Shown here: piece after piece, positions 1 through 9,306 of the stretch | How the letters are laid out: every line of letters begins with the position of its first letter | How positions within the stretch are numbered: the stretch's first letter is position 1 | Assembly (NCBI GenBank): GCA_900617975.1 | Contig: UZAE01012034.1 | Span: 1 to 64,000 of the forward strand | Reading direction: 5' to 3' | DNA from: Rodentolepis nana | Taxonomy: Eukaryota > Platyhelminthes > Cestoda > Cyclophyllidea > Hymenolepididae | Length of the DNA stretch: 64,000 nt | Notes under the pieces: generated by a model | Database searches by the model: none | What the model was told of the DNA's origin: nothing | Seen by the model: the letters and a program-made list of their open reading frames with translations, nothing else | Translations under genes and position numbers: made by a program

Positions 1-1
1 G

Positions 2-265
2 GAAGACGTACAAGCCTGGAGACGACAATCAGCTGTCCTAAGGCAAGCCATCTTACAAGCTAAACGGACTACCTTCGACAAGTTCATCTCAAATATCAAC
101 TATCAAAGTGATAGCCAACGCACTTTAAAAATCCTGGATAACCTCCAAAACAACAGGGAAAGACTCAAGAAAGAACCAATACGTTTAAAGAACAAACTGC
201 TTACCACCGACTCCGAAATAGCTAACTGCTTTGCGAGGTTCTATTCCCACAAGCAAAAGAAAAAC
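2..265 (+). mobile_element. Non-LTR retrotransposon fragment (endonuclease-RT linker and start of RT)
   Basis: One open frame starting at base 2 reads without a stop to about base 265. It contains AWRRQSAVLRQAIL and TTFDKFISNI, followed by a lysine- and asparagine-rich stretch and TDSEIANCFARFYSHK. This is the layout of the linker between the endonuclease and reverse transcriptase of Jockey/CR1-like LINE elements. No catalytic RT motif is reached. The frame runs straight into a 5'-truncated copy of the short dispersed repeat at about 265, so the LINE is cut there. It looks like the same family as the endonuclease fragment at 26.6-27.4 kb. It is a dead fragment, and its left end lies outside the window. 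Confidence 0.6.
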
Positions 266-551
266 CCTGGGCAACGCATACTCATGCGGTAAAAAAGTCT
301 ATAAACTGGCCTTTGACTTCTGACTTCAAGCTACCATCACCCCACTGTATATCATATTCGATATCTACCACAGTACTCACCTCACCTTTTTTCTACCTTT
401 TCTGCCTTCGTCTTTGAAACGCTCTTCTATTCTCCCCCCCCCCATCTCGACCTTTTTCACTTTGATGTTTCTTCCCCTCTGTGAAGCCTGAAGTCAACTA
501 AAGGGCTAATGATACCCATCAAAACGCCTGCCATTTGATATAAATAAATAA
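265..551 (+). repeat. Short dispersed repeat, copy A (5'-truncated)
   Basis: This copy begins inside the 5' part of the family (CCCTGGGCAACG) and keeps the CT-rich middle. It ends with the conserved 3' block: GAAGTCAACT, then an ATCAAA/TTTGAT hairpin and a TAAATAAATA tail. It abuts the LINE fragment to its left directly. The family resembles a SINE or the 3' end of a LINE: defined ends, one polarity and an AT-rich tail. Confidence 0.8.
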
Positions 552-555
552 TTAT

Positions 556-1390
556 CCGAATCACCGAGCCAATATAATGGTTAACAATGAAGTTGACGAT
601 TAATGGTAAGGAATCACTACGGCAGGCGTTAGCCCTTAATTGGTGCGTTATCTTGTTTAATTCTGACTTGTATCTGGAGCTGACTCATTATATTATTAGA
701 GCCACCCTTAAAAGAAGGAAAAGTTATGTACTTTTATGAGTGGAAATAACTAAAGGGAGTTAAAACTCCGAGAATTTAAAAAGAGGAGGAGGGAGAATGG
801 GATGGGGTGAGAAAATGATGGCAACATCGAGGTAGAAAAGTGTTTAACGTCCAAAGATTATTGGAAGGGGGTTGTAAAGCATTTACCAAGTGTGCATTTC
901 ACGTTCCAAAATTCATTTGTCATGATCGTCCCCAAGATGGCAGTAAATGTTAGTCAACTAGACCCACTACCTACTGATCGCGTTTTTTTTCACTCAAAAT
1001 GGTTCGATGCTGCGGCTCCTTTTCGTGGTTGAGAAGGTCTACTTTTCTTGCGCTTGCAGCATATTTGAGGTGAGAAAGGTAAAATTTCAATTTGGGAAAA
1101 ATTCGCAAGTTGTGCACTCGAACGTGTTAATGTGGCATTGACTCATCTTAACGAAATATGTAATCATTTTTTTAAGCATATTAGAATTAAATCATATAAG
1201 TTATAAAAATTGCTTTGTTGATTATTACCTAGTTATCTCAATTTAGTTTCTTCTTGTCTACACACGAACAGACATTATCAACAATGCATAATAGTTGCTT
1301 ATCTAGTTGGAAAAAATGATATTTGTAGAAAAACTGTGCTTAATAGCCATAAGGACAAAAATCGTTCTTGTTCAAAGTGCTAGTAGCATA
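556..1390. other. No gene seen
   Basis: AT-rich sequence with a few purine-rich tracts near 780-830. No splice-compatible open frame and no repeat copy were recognised. Confidence 0.4.
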
Positions 1391-1395
1391 TCAAT

Positions 1396-1695
1396 TATTT
1401 ATTTATATCAAACGACAGGATCTACGATAGTTACCATGTAGCCCATTAGTTCACTTCGGACTTCACAGAGGGGAGGAACATCAAGGTCACAAAAAGTCGA
1501 GGGGGAGGGGGAACAGAAGAGAGTTTCACAGATGCAAAAGACAGACAGACACAGAGGTAGAGAAAAAAGTAAAATGAGAACTATGGAAATGGTCGAATAT
1601 AACGTAGAGTGGGGTCATGGTAGTTAGAATTCAGAAGTCAACTGCCGGTTTATTGACTTTTGCCGTATGAGTATACGTTGCCCAGGATGCACCCC
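1396..1695 (-). repeat. Short dispersed repeat, copy B
   Basis: Near full-length copy on the minus strand. On the + strand it starts with the reversed tail (ATTTATTTATATCAAACG), passes through a GA-rich middle, and ends at GCCCAGGATGCACCCC. The extreme 5' end of the element is missing or diverged. Confidence 0.8.
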
Positions 1696-1699
1696 TATG

Positions 1700-2900
1700 T
1701 TAATTATTATCGCTTATAACAAAGGTAGGATCTTAGCATGTTTTTCATGCGAAAATACACAAAGACGAGCGTAAATAGAGAATTTAAATGAGCATTTAAG
1801 TAGGAAAATATCAAAAATGCTTCAATACGGGCAAATCTGCAATAAGTATGTCCATTCGTAGTGTTTAGGGTGTCTTTTAAATTTAAATACTTTCCGAATG
1901 TCATTTATCTGTGATTGGAATGATTTTCAACCAAGGAGACCTACGGGTTGTGTATTAGCAAAAAGACACAGAGCATACTCTCCATTATACTGAATTATAA
2001 GAGTTGGCCACAAAACCACCACCCATGTCAGAGTTAGTCTGGAAGATTACACGCCACCATGCAGGTTTAATGGACACAAAGAAAAGAATAATATGTAGCG
2101 AACATGACAAATGAACTCATTATCCCATGCTGGTTTAGAGGACTGTGGTTACCTAAGTAAACTTGTTATTTGTTTTCGGCCTTGTGATCTGAATGGTTAC
2201 TGGTCAATATTTCTACCCTTGAAACATCAAATGGCCTCAATTCCCCTTCAAATGTACTTGCTTCATCCATAAGATGCACCTCAATAAATAGCAATTTAGA
2301 CCAACCTTCTCACAAAAGGCTTGATCTGTAATGAGTCGACTTCCTTCTAATTGATCTGCTTCTGTTTACTGCCATTTCTCTCGAGTTTGCATATCTTAGT
2401 GTCAAACTGAAAATTAAACAAACCATCGGCTATTCTTTCCTTACTACATTTTGTACCCTGCTGTTCGATTAAGCATGCATACTTTATGAGTAATCGTAGC
2501 GCATACTCTAAAATGATGGGTTTTGAAGCGGTAGTTCCGGCAAAAAGGGCGATTGGCGTAACTTGGCAATTAGTTCTGAAAATTTCTTTGTGTTTGTATT
2601 CCTACTTTGTGTAGTTCACTATCGAGTTAATGCGCTCTCAATCTTTAATTCAGTTCCAAATGACTCTTTCTCGTTGATAGATTACTACCAGCTCCGAGTG
2701 AGTTTAAATCTGAACGTAGCACAAGTTAGTTGTTCGTTGAATATCAAAATCTCATTTAGTAGTAACGACCCCCCTTGTTGACTGGTGTTAGTCCTCTCAT
2801 CTTAATTTATTTTGCAACCATGTGTAGGTAAATGAGATTAACAAAGATTCATATAACTGCTGTTCATTCAAGATGACCTCTACTCTCACTTGCACTAAAC
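1700..2900. other. No gene seen; region upstream of the kinase
   Basis: AT-rich intergenic sequence. A short open frame at 2563-2781 has no homology or splice support. No clear promoter element can be named before the kinase. Confidence 0.4.
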
Positions 2901-2946
2901 AGCAGTGACATACTGTCCTAAAACACGTAGTGATATCATCTATATT

Positions 2947-4092
2947 ATGAATGAAGAGGAATTGAAAGCACAAAGGCTCTTTAGATCCCGCAAATTCCTC
3001 GGTAAAGGATGCTACTCTTACGTGTTTTCCGTAACTTCCACCAACCCTTACGATAGGGGAAAATCCTATGCGTTGAAGCGATATTTCCCTCGAGAATCCT
3101 CGCCTCTTTATTGCGCCAAAAAGGAGTACAACATTCTCAAAAGAATCACCCTAGATCCTTGTGCATCGTCTTTTCTGCCTAAATTGTACTACGCTTTCGC
3201 GATCCATGATTCACCTGCGTTAGTGATCACGGAAGCAATGGGAATTACAATTGATGACATTGTAAAAATAAATGGTCCCTTGACAGAAGTACAAGCAAAA
3301 TTTTACTTGACTGAGTTGGTCTGCGGCTTAAAATACCTCCACAGCAAAAGTATCGTCCACTTGGAGTTAAAATCTAATAATATTTTAATCGCAAAAACTG
3401 GACATACTTTAATCGTTGATTTCGATCGTTCTTATGATTTAATGGAAAGTGATCAACCTCCAATGAAATGGGATTTTATCGTAAATCTAGCCTATGCGGC
3501 CCCTGAAATTGCAAGCAGACTTGTGATTACCGATAAAGCCGATATTTGGAGCCTTGGTGTATTGACGGCGTTTCTAATTGGGAAATTTATTCGACCGAAG
3601 AAAATGGATAGAGATAGTGAGAAACAAGCGGCGATAGCGGGTCGTTGGGAGATTGATGGATTTTCTAGTTTGTCAAGGGATTTGCAAGACTTTTTTACTC
3701 AAGTTTTCATTTTTAATTACCTCGAACGACCAAGTATTGAATCACTTCAAAGTCTCGCATTTTTTAAGGATGTCAATTGGAATGAAGTTGAGCAACTTAG
3801 GATTAAACCACCCTTTTCAGCTCTCCATCTGAGAACCTTTATTAAGAAAGGGAAAAGAATTTTTCCTTCGAGAAACCCCACGCTATTGCGGTGCCTTTTC
3901 AGTTATCATATGCCTAAAATTGCTGGCAATCAATCTGAACATACAAAAAATTCAGAAGGTCAACGCACTTTGGTTCTCATTACACCAGTTGTGAACAATT
4001 ATGATTTGACAAGAGAAGTAGCATCAACTGCACTGCGAAAATTTAACTTCATCCACCCACTTTTGAACTACCGTCGACTGCTATTAAAGTAG
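2947..4092 (+). CDS. AGC-type protein kinase homologue with altered catalytic motifs (possible pseudokinase), intronless
   Basis: An uninterrupted frame encodes 381 residues. I start at the ATG at 2947; the open frame extends 14 codons further upstream without an ATG. A kinase fold is clear. The glycine loop is at residues 19-26 (GKGCYSYV), the ATP lysine at K44 (ALKRY) and the helix-C glutamate at about E60. The catalytic loop is HLELKSNN (138-145), the APE motif is at 185-187, and DIWSLGV is at 199-205. The C-tail has FFKDVNWNEVEQLRIKPPF, the AGC-family pattern of a DW...PPF tail. Two key sites are changed: HRD is H138-L139-E140, so the catalytic Asp is Glu, and DFG is D158-F159-D160. The metal-binding N145 remains. 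Activity is therefore doubtful; a scaffold or regulatory role is possible. Lack of introns suggests retroposition. AATAAA lies 14 nt after the stop. Confidence 0.75.
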   Translation: MNEEELKAQRLFRSRKFLGKGCYSYVFSVTSTNPYDRGKSYALKRYFPRESSPLYCAKKEYNILKRITLDPCASSFLPKLYYAFAIHDSPALVITEAMGITIDDIVKINGPLTEVQAKFYLTELVCGLKYLHSKSIVHLELKSNNILIAKTGHTLIVDFDRSYDLMESDQPPMKWDFIVNLAYAAPEIASRLVITDKADIWSLGVLTAFLIGKFIRPKKMDRDSEKQAAIAGRWEIDGFSSLSRDLQDFFTQVFIFNYLERPSIESLQSLAFFKDVNWNEVEQLRIKPPFSALHLRTFIKKGKRIFPSRNPTLLRCLFSYHMPKIAGNQSEHTKNSEGQRTLVLITPVVNNYDLTREVASTALRKFNFIHPLLNYRRLLLK

Positions 4093-4105
4093 GATACCTC
4101 AATTT

Positions 4106-4111
4106 AATAAA
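4106..4111 (+). terminator. Polyadenylation signal of the kinase gene
   Basis: AATAAA begins 14 nt downstream of the kinase stop codon, giving a very short 3' UTR if used. Confidence 0.45.
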
Positions 4112-4593
4112 AGATTATTGATTATTTATCATGTGTTACTACGTATAGCGAGACAACAAATGCCATTAGGAGGGAAAGCGCCTGAACTCAGTATTTAACT
4201 AAGTCGATTTCTCAACATTGTCACACTCCCGAGAAACAGCTCTAATTTATAAAAATCGTAACGAAGCCCCCTTTTGGAACTGCACTATCTCAAATCCTGC
4301 GCAGTAGTAGCATTGGCGGTATGAAGTAATACTTCCAACTATGCTGCTGATGCAAGATTTAAATATATTTAATTTTATTTTTGAATAAAACTGCCAAGTA
4401 CGTGGGAATCTACTCTCGTTTGAAGTCACATTGGACGGAAAATTAGATCTGTTCTTCTTTTGTAAATAGTTTAAGTTGATAAGTAAAATTCTCATTCATC
4501 TTAGTTAGAAATGAACTCTTTGAAAGCTTATGAGCTAGGTTGTAAAATTTTATACAGAAAGGAAATCCTACTCCAAGGTAACCTCGACTCTGG

Positions 4594-4618
4594 CGAGAGG
4601 GAGAGAGAGAGAGAGAGA
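4594..4618. repeat. GA microsatellite
   Basis: Imperfect (GA)n run, with one G interruption near its start. Confidence 0.8.
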
Positions 4619-4700
4619 ACAGGCTGGTCCAGACTGGACTTATGTTGACGTATGTCTAGAATCTATTTATCCTATTGTCCAAGGATTATGATTAGTGTAT

Positions 4701-5022
4701 GGTGTGCGATAGACTTACCTCCACGTGGTGCATCCTGGGCAACGTATACTCATACGGCAAAAAAGTCTATAAACCGGCAGTTGAATTCTGACTTCAAACT
4801 CCCATCACCCCACTGGATGTCATATTCGATCACTTCCACCATACTTACCCTACCTTTTCTCTGCCTTTGTGTCTGTCTGTCTTTTTAACATCTTTAAATA
4901 TTCTTCTGTTCAACCCTACTTGACTTTTTTCGATTTGATGTTCCTCTTCCTCTGTGAAACCTGAAGTCAACTAAAGGGCTAATGATAACTATCATAAAGC
5001 CTGGCATTTGATAAAAATAAAT
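4701..5022 (+). repeat. Short dispersed repeat, copy C (full length)
   Basis: One of the best full-length copies. The 5' end is GGTGTGCGATAGACTTACCT, followed by CCACGTGG, CCTGGGCAACGTATACTCAT and AAAAAAGTCTATAAAC. A pyrimidine-rich middle follows. The 3' block GAAGTCAACTAAAGGGCTAA leads to a degenerate hairpin and an AAATAAAT tail. The 5' octamer ATAGACTT can pair with AAGTCTAT about 50 nt downstream. Confidence 0.85.
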
Positions 5023-5029
5023 ATGATTG

Positions 5030-5755
5030 GTGTATAACTTTGAGCCAATCATCGGTATCTACCGGTATTTTTGAAAGCTATAATTGGCCACAAGAAAGAC
5101 TATTGACCGCTGTTGATGACTTGACATTAACAGCTCACTTCTGGTGTGATATTTTACCTTAAATTTCTTATCAGCATCATTGCGAGGTAAGACCAGTTTG
5201 TTTGGCCTACTTAATCAGATAAATATCCCTATATCTTCCCTTAATATATTATACACCTCAAATTTTTAAGTGAGTTAATAGTCTACTCATTGTTTAAAGC
5301 AGTAAGTTTGACTCCCACAAGTCATATGGAAGTAACTACAAAGACTCTTTGACTTGAGTACATTTTCGAGATGATTTCATTTCTTTACTCCAACCACCAT
5401 AACTTAATTGTAATGTCTGAAATGCTTTTAGTACCCTCTTTGCATAACTTGATTCATGTTACCCCAGTTCCAGACTGTGCTAAATTCGAGATATTCATAC
5501 TTATCATCCTAAATTAACAATTTTGCTCATACTTTTTAACTATAATAATAAATTGATTTATTTATACTGCTGCTTATTTTATTACTGGATACTTATCAAA
5601 ACATGGCGCTCAGATACCATGGATTTCTTGGTCAACTCTGCTAGCTACTGGGAGCGGCGTGAACATTGAATAAACTCTAGTGACCACTGTCTTGTTGATA
5701 AATTTATTACGATTTGGAGAATATGTAGATTAACTGAGGTAGCATGTGCTACCAC
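5030..5755. other. No gene seen
   Basis: AT-rich sequence without a supported exon. Confidence 0.4.
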
Positions 5756-5760
5756 AGAAA

Positions 5761-5960
5761 TATTTATTTATATCAAATGGCAGGCGGTTTGATAGTTATC
5801 ATTGGCCCTTTAGTTGACTTCAGGCTTCACAGAGGGGAAGGAACATCAAAGTGAAAAAGTCGAGAGGGGTGGGAGGGGGGGGGGAACAGAAGAGTGCTTC
5901 AAAGACGAAGGTAGAAAAAGGTGAGGTGAGGTATATAAGGGGGAAAGAAAGTGAGGTGAG
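5761..5960 (-). repeat. Short dispersed repeat, copy D (3' part)
   Basis: Minus-strand copy with an intact 3' end. TATCAAA and TTTGATA flank a 10-nt loop, followed by the block containing AGTTGACTTC. The copy fades out in a G-rich and GA-rich middle, so the 5' part is lost. Confidence 0.75.
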
Positions 5961-6555
5961 TATATGCTATAAACTCTGATAACATGCACAAAATCTCGCC
6001 CATAAACCTGTGATAAATATCATTAACATGAATATTAGTTCAGTGCACTGGAAGTGTACTGGTCACCGTTTTCGTCAGTGGGCGGCATGGCCAACCGCAT
6101 AGATTAACTGTGTCTAATTGAATTGCCACTTTTCGTTTATCTCTCTGGGGCGGGCGGGGGGGGGAGGAGGAGGAGAAGGCCACTCCGTGCCCAAGAGAGG
6201 CTTTCCTGAATGGACTTGGGATTTATTAGAAGAACGTACAACGTAGAAGAATACTCCTCCATGAAATATACCAAGTCAATGACGCAAGAATTTGAATAAA
6301 GCATCCCTCCTGTTTCTGCAATATGTTTACTTACCTCGTTTTACATCAAATTGGGATATTTAGCCGTTCTTCTTATTCAAATGTTCCTTATGTTTAAATC
6401 TTAGAATTTTTAACTTAGCCATCGGGATTAAAACCATGTAGAGTCATGGAAATGCCTTAAAAACTTTAAACTTTCGCTAATTCGCCAACGTCCTGCTTTC
6501 ATTACGTACTTCTCAACCCCAGGGTCTTTAAATTGCGGTAGAAGGGACATTATAC

Positions 6556-6831
6556 TAAATGGCATCCTTTATGTTAGTTATCATTAGCCCTTGAGTTGAC
6601 CTCGGGTTTCACAGAGGGGAGGAACAGAGGAGAGATTCGCAGAAGTAAAATAGACAAATAGGCACATAGGTAGAGAAAAAGGTGAGGTGAGTTCTGTGAA
6701 AGTAGTCGATTATGACATACAGTGGGGTGATGGTAGTTTAAAGTCAGAAGTCAACTGTCGGTTAATAGACTTTTTGCTGTATGAGTATACGTTGCCCAGG
6801 ATGCACCACGTGGAGGTAAGTGTATCGCGCA
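6556..6831 (-). repeat. Short dispersed repeat, copy E
   Basis: Minus-strand copy running to the 5' end of the element. On the + strand it ends CACGTGGAGGTAAGTGTATC. The internal pairing motif is present as AGAAGTCAACTG. Confidence 0.8.
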
Positions 6832-6849
6832 ACTCCAGGTAGAGTGGAT

Positions 6850-7400
6850 AGAACAATTAGCCTTGCCGTCGAAAAACCGTGATAATAGATATCAGCTTTG
6901 CAGAAATCACTAATTTATCAGCCATATTGGGAGCAACGAAAATTGGATTTAGGAAGAAAGCCCACAAACCAGGCGATATAAATAATCGATAAATCATAAT
7001 AAAAATCGAAATCAGAAATCAGTTTAAGCTATTTAATTCTTATTACTTCATGATTAGTTTCGACCAATGTGCCTTTCGAGGAAATTTCGCTTCATCAAAT
7101 ATTGCACTTCCCCCCCTTACCTTGGTGTGAGCTTAGAACTTATGGAGTACATGGGGGACCAACTATAATCAAGAAATTTGTGAGCAAAAAATTTTTGTGG
7201 TGTCGTCATTTAACCAGTGTCAGTGTTAAGAAAATTAAGGTCGGAAGTCAGAGGGATTTGATAGAAATACTTAATTTGATTTGTGTAAACTGCAAACTAG
7301 AGCTTCTATGCTTATATTTCTTGCTCTCTGTGAGTTATTAGAGAGGCATGTCATTTTGAAACAGACATGCCCTACACATAGACATGAAATAACAAAGAAA
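6850..7400. other. No gene supported
   Basis: A 90-codon open frame at 7069-7341 begins with GTG and has no recognisable motif, signal peptide or splice context. I do not call it. Confidence 0.4.
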
Positions 7401-7411
7401 TGAAAATAACT

Positions 7412-7780
7412 TTATTTTGATGACAAACGCTCCATTCGGAAACCCATGGAGTCTATGCTGTATTTTGAGTAAAGTCTACTATTACGGTAATTGTGATTTC
7501 GGTTGTTTTGAGGGCCTATAGAGTCTAATAAGGCTACAACGGCACTTAGAATATCGTGATCTGAGGATAGGCCAGTTTCTGTTGCGGAAAGGGATTGGGG
7601 TACAGCTCGGGAGTCCATTGTTTCCCCCACACCTCTCTAAATCGGCGTGTGTAGAGCACAAGGAAAGTAGTTTTGGCACTGCGAAACAGATGCTAGTGAA
7701 AATCGATAACTCAGGTCTTATCAATGCAAGTTGGTCACAAGTAGAGTTAAGGGCAGTGGTTACAGTCAGTTTTGGCAAGC
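7412..7780 (-). other. Candidate terminal exon(s) of an unrecognised minus-strand gene
   Basis: A minus-strand frame ends in SMGFRMERLSSK with its stop inside an AAAATAAAG string, so the stop overlaps a polyadenylation signal. The frame can be followed back to an acceptor-like TTTAG near 7641. An overlapping frame just upstream also looks protein-like, but in another phase. This could be a real 3' exon pair with a very short intron, or a decayed gene. I do not recognise the product. Confidence 0.25.
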
Positions 7781-8259
7781 TTTTAAAACATAATTTTGAC
7801 TAAAATGTTCAAGATGCATAAAATCATAAAAAAATTAAAACATAAATTGAAAACTATCAAGAGAAGTATTTGAGAAACAATTCTTCCAATATTGAAGCTA
7901 GCTTTTGATCTTTCTGCAGTGAACCCCATGAATAAGTAACCGATGACTGCATGAATCAGATGCCTTATATTTAGATTTCATTATCTGATACATCGAGAGG
8001 TTGCATGTTTACATACATACACGAAAGTACAATGCATGAGATTCAATGAAAATGTGTACAAAAAAGAGGCTCAAGGAGGTGAAATGCATACTCCTATTTC
8101 GTCTTTCTTGGTGTTGGAATACTCGAGGCTCTTGAACATAGCGAACCTGCTGTGCTTACATGGGAGCTTGCTACACTGTTTGCTCGACCTAAAAAAATAA
8201 ATGAAAGGGAATGGAAAAAAGAGGAATTTGAAATATGTCTTCATTTCATCATTCACAAC

Positions 8260-8637
8260 TGGAGTCATTTTTTTTCCTAATGGATTAATAAATTCTCTTT
8301 GAACCTTAGGTCATCCTATTTCAAGTACAATCTGATGTATTTTTTTCTGTGCATACTTTTTTATTTGCCTTTGCTTGCATTTCTTTGTATCTCACCAGAA
8401 GAAAAGGAGATTGTTGCAGGTGCTTCAAGTTTGTTTTATTCAGTCCAATTTTGTGGGCATAGATTAGCTTAAACTAATTGAATATTTTTTACCTTAATTG
8501 GGACTGTATTTTTTTCATTCTACTGTTTTGTTTAAAAGGAGCAGCAAATACATTTTTGGGAATGGAGAAGAATTAAATTTGGAGATGACCTAGGGTCTAA
8601 AGAGAATTTATTAATCCATTAGGAAAAAATGACTCCA
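8260..8637. mobile_element. Foldback / MITE-like element with about 55-bp terminal inverted repeats
   Basis: The left arm (8260-8315) begins TGGAGTCATTTTTTTTCCTA and the right arm (8583-8637) is its near-perfect reverse complement, ending TAGGAAAAAATGACTCCA. The arms share TGGATTAATAAATTCTCTTT, differ at only a few positions, and enclose about 265 bp with no open frame. This is the structure of a non-autonomous DNA transposon. No clear target-site duplication was seen. Confidence 0.7.
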
Positions 8638-9306
8638 TTTCGTAATACGGCTAAATGGTAATCTAATGCCAGGCGATTAAGGTTAGTCAGATGGCCACAC
8701 ACAAAAGGTGGCAATGAATGCTGATGGAGTGGAACTCACTTCTGCGAGACCGAGGTCACGAAATCGCTACCTATTGGTTTACATCCATTGATAGAAAAGG
8801 TGTTCCTTAATAGATCATTTCCACAGTCCCCTACCTCAAATCAAGTCAAGTGCTGTGACCGCTTCCCTTGGTACAATTGTAAATTAACTTTATCAAATTT
8901 GCTTTATTTATCTAAATCCATGAGAGACATTACCCATTCGTCCTATATAACCGCGTTCCTTATAGATTGCATATCACTAAGTTCTTAACCTTTAACGAGA
9001 AACCTTGTTTGGATATCATTAGTGCAAAACTAAAACACTTTTATGACTTGGTCTTGTGTTGAAATGAGTCCATTTTAGAATAAAAAGGACGAATACTGGG
9101 TCGCGGAAATATCAAATTGAAAAAATATAATTTGTTATTTATCTAAATTAGAGGCACCACTATTTAAGGCTGTTTGAAACAATATTCATGCTTTAGCAGC
9201 TTAGCCTTATACGAGAGTTTGTTTACAATAGTGACAAACTGAGGTCTTTGGATGGTAATTGCACAGAAAGAAAAAAATAAGACGAAATTAGTATGCATAA
9301 AAATTT

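Noticed and set aside
4652..4888. Short + strand frame with CAIDLPPRGASWATYTHTAK, recurring at 52824
   Set aside because: The same peptide appears in other copies because it is a translation of the dispersed repeat, without a consistent open frame among copies.
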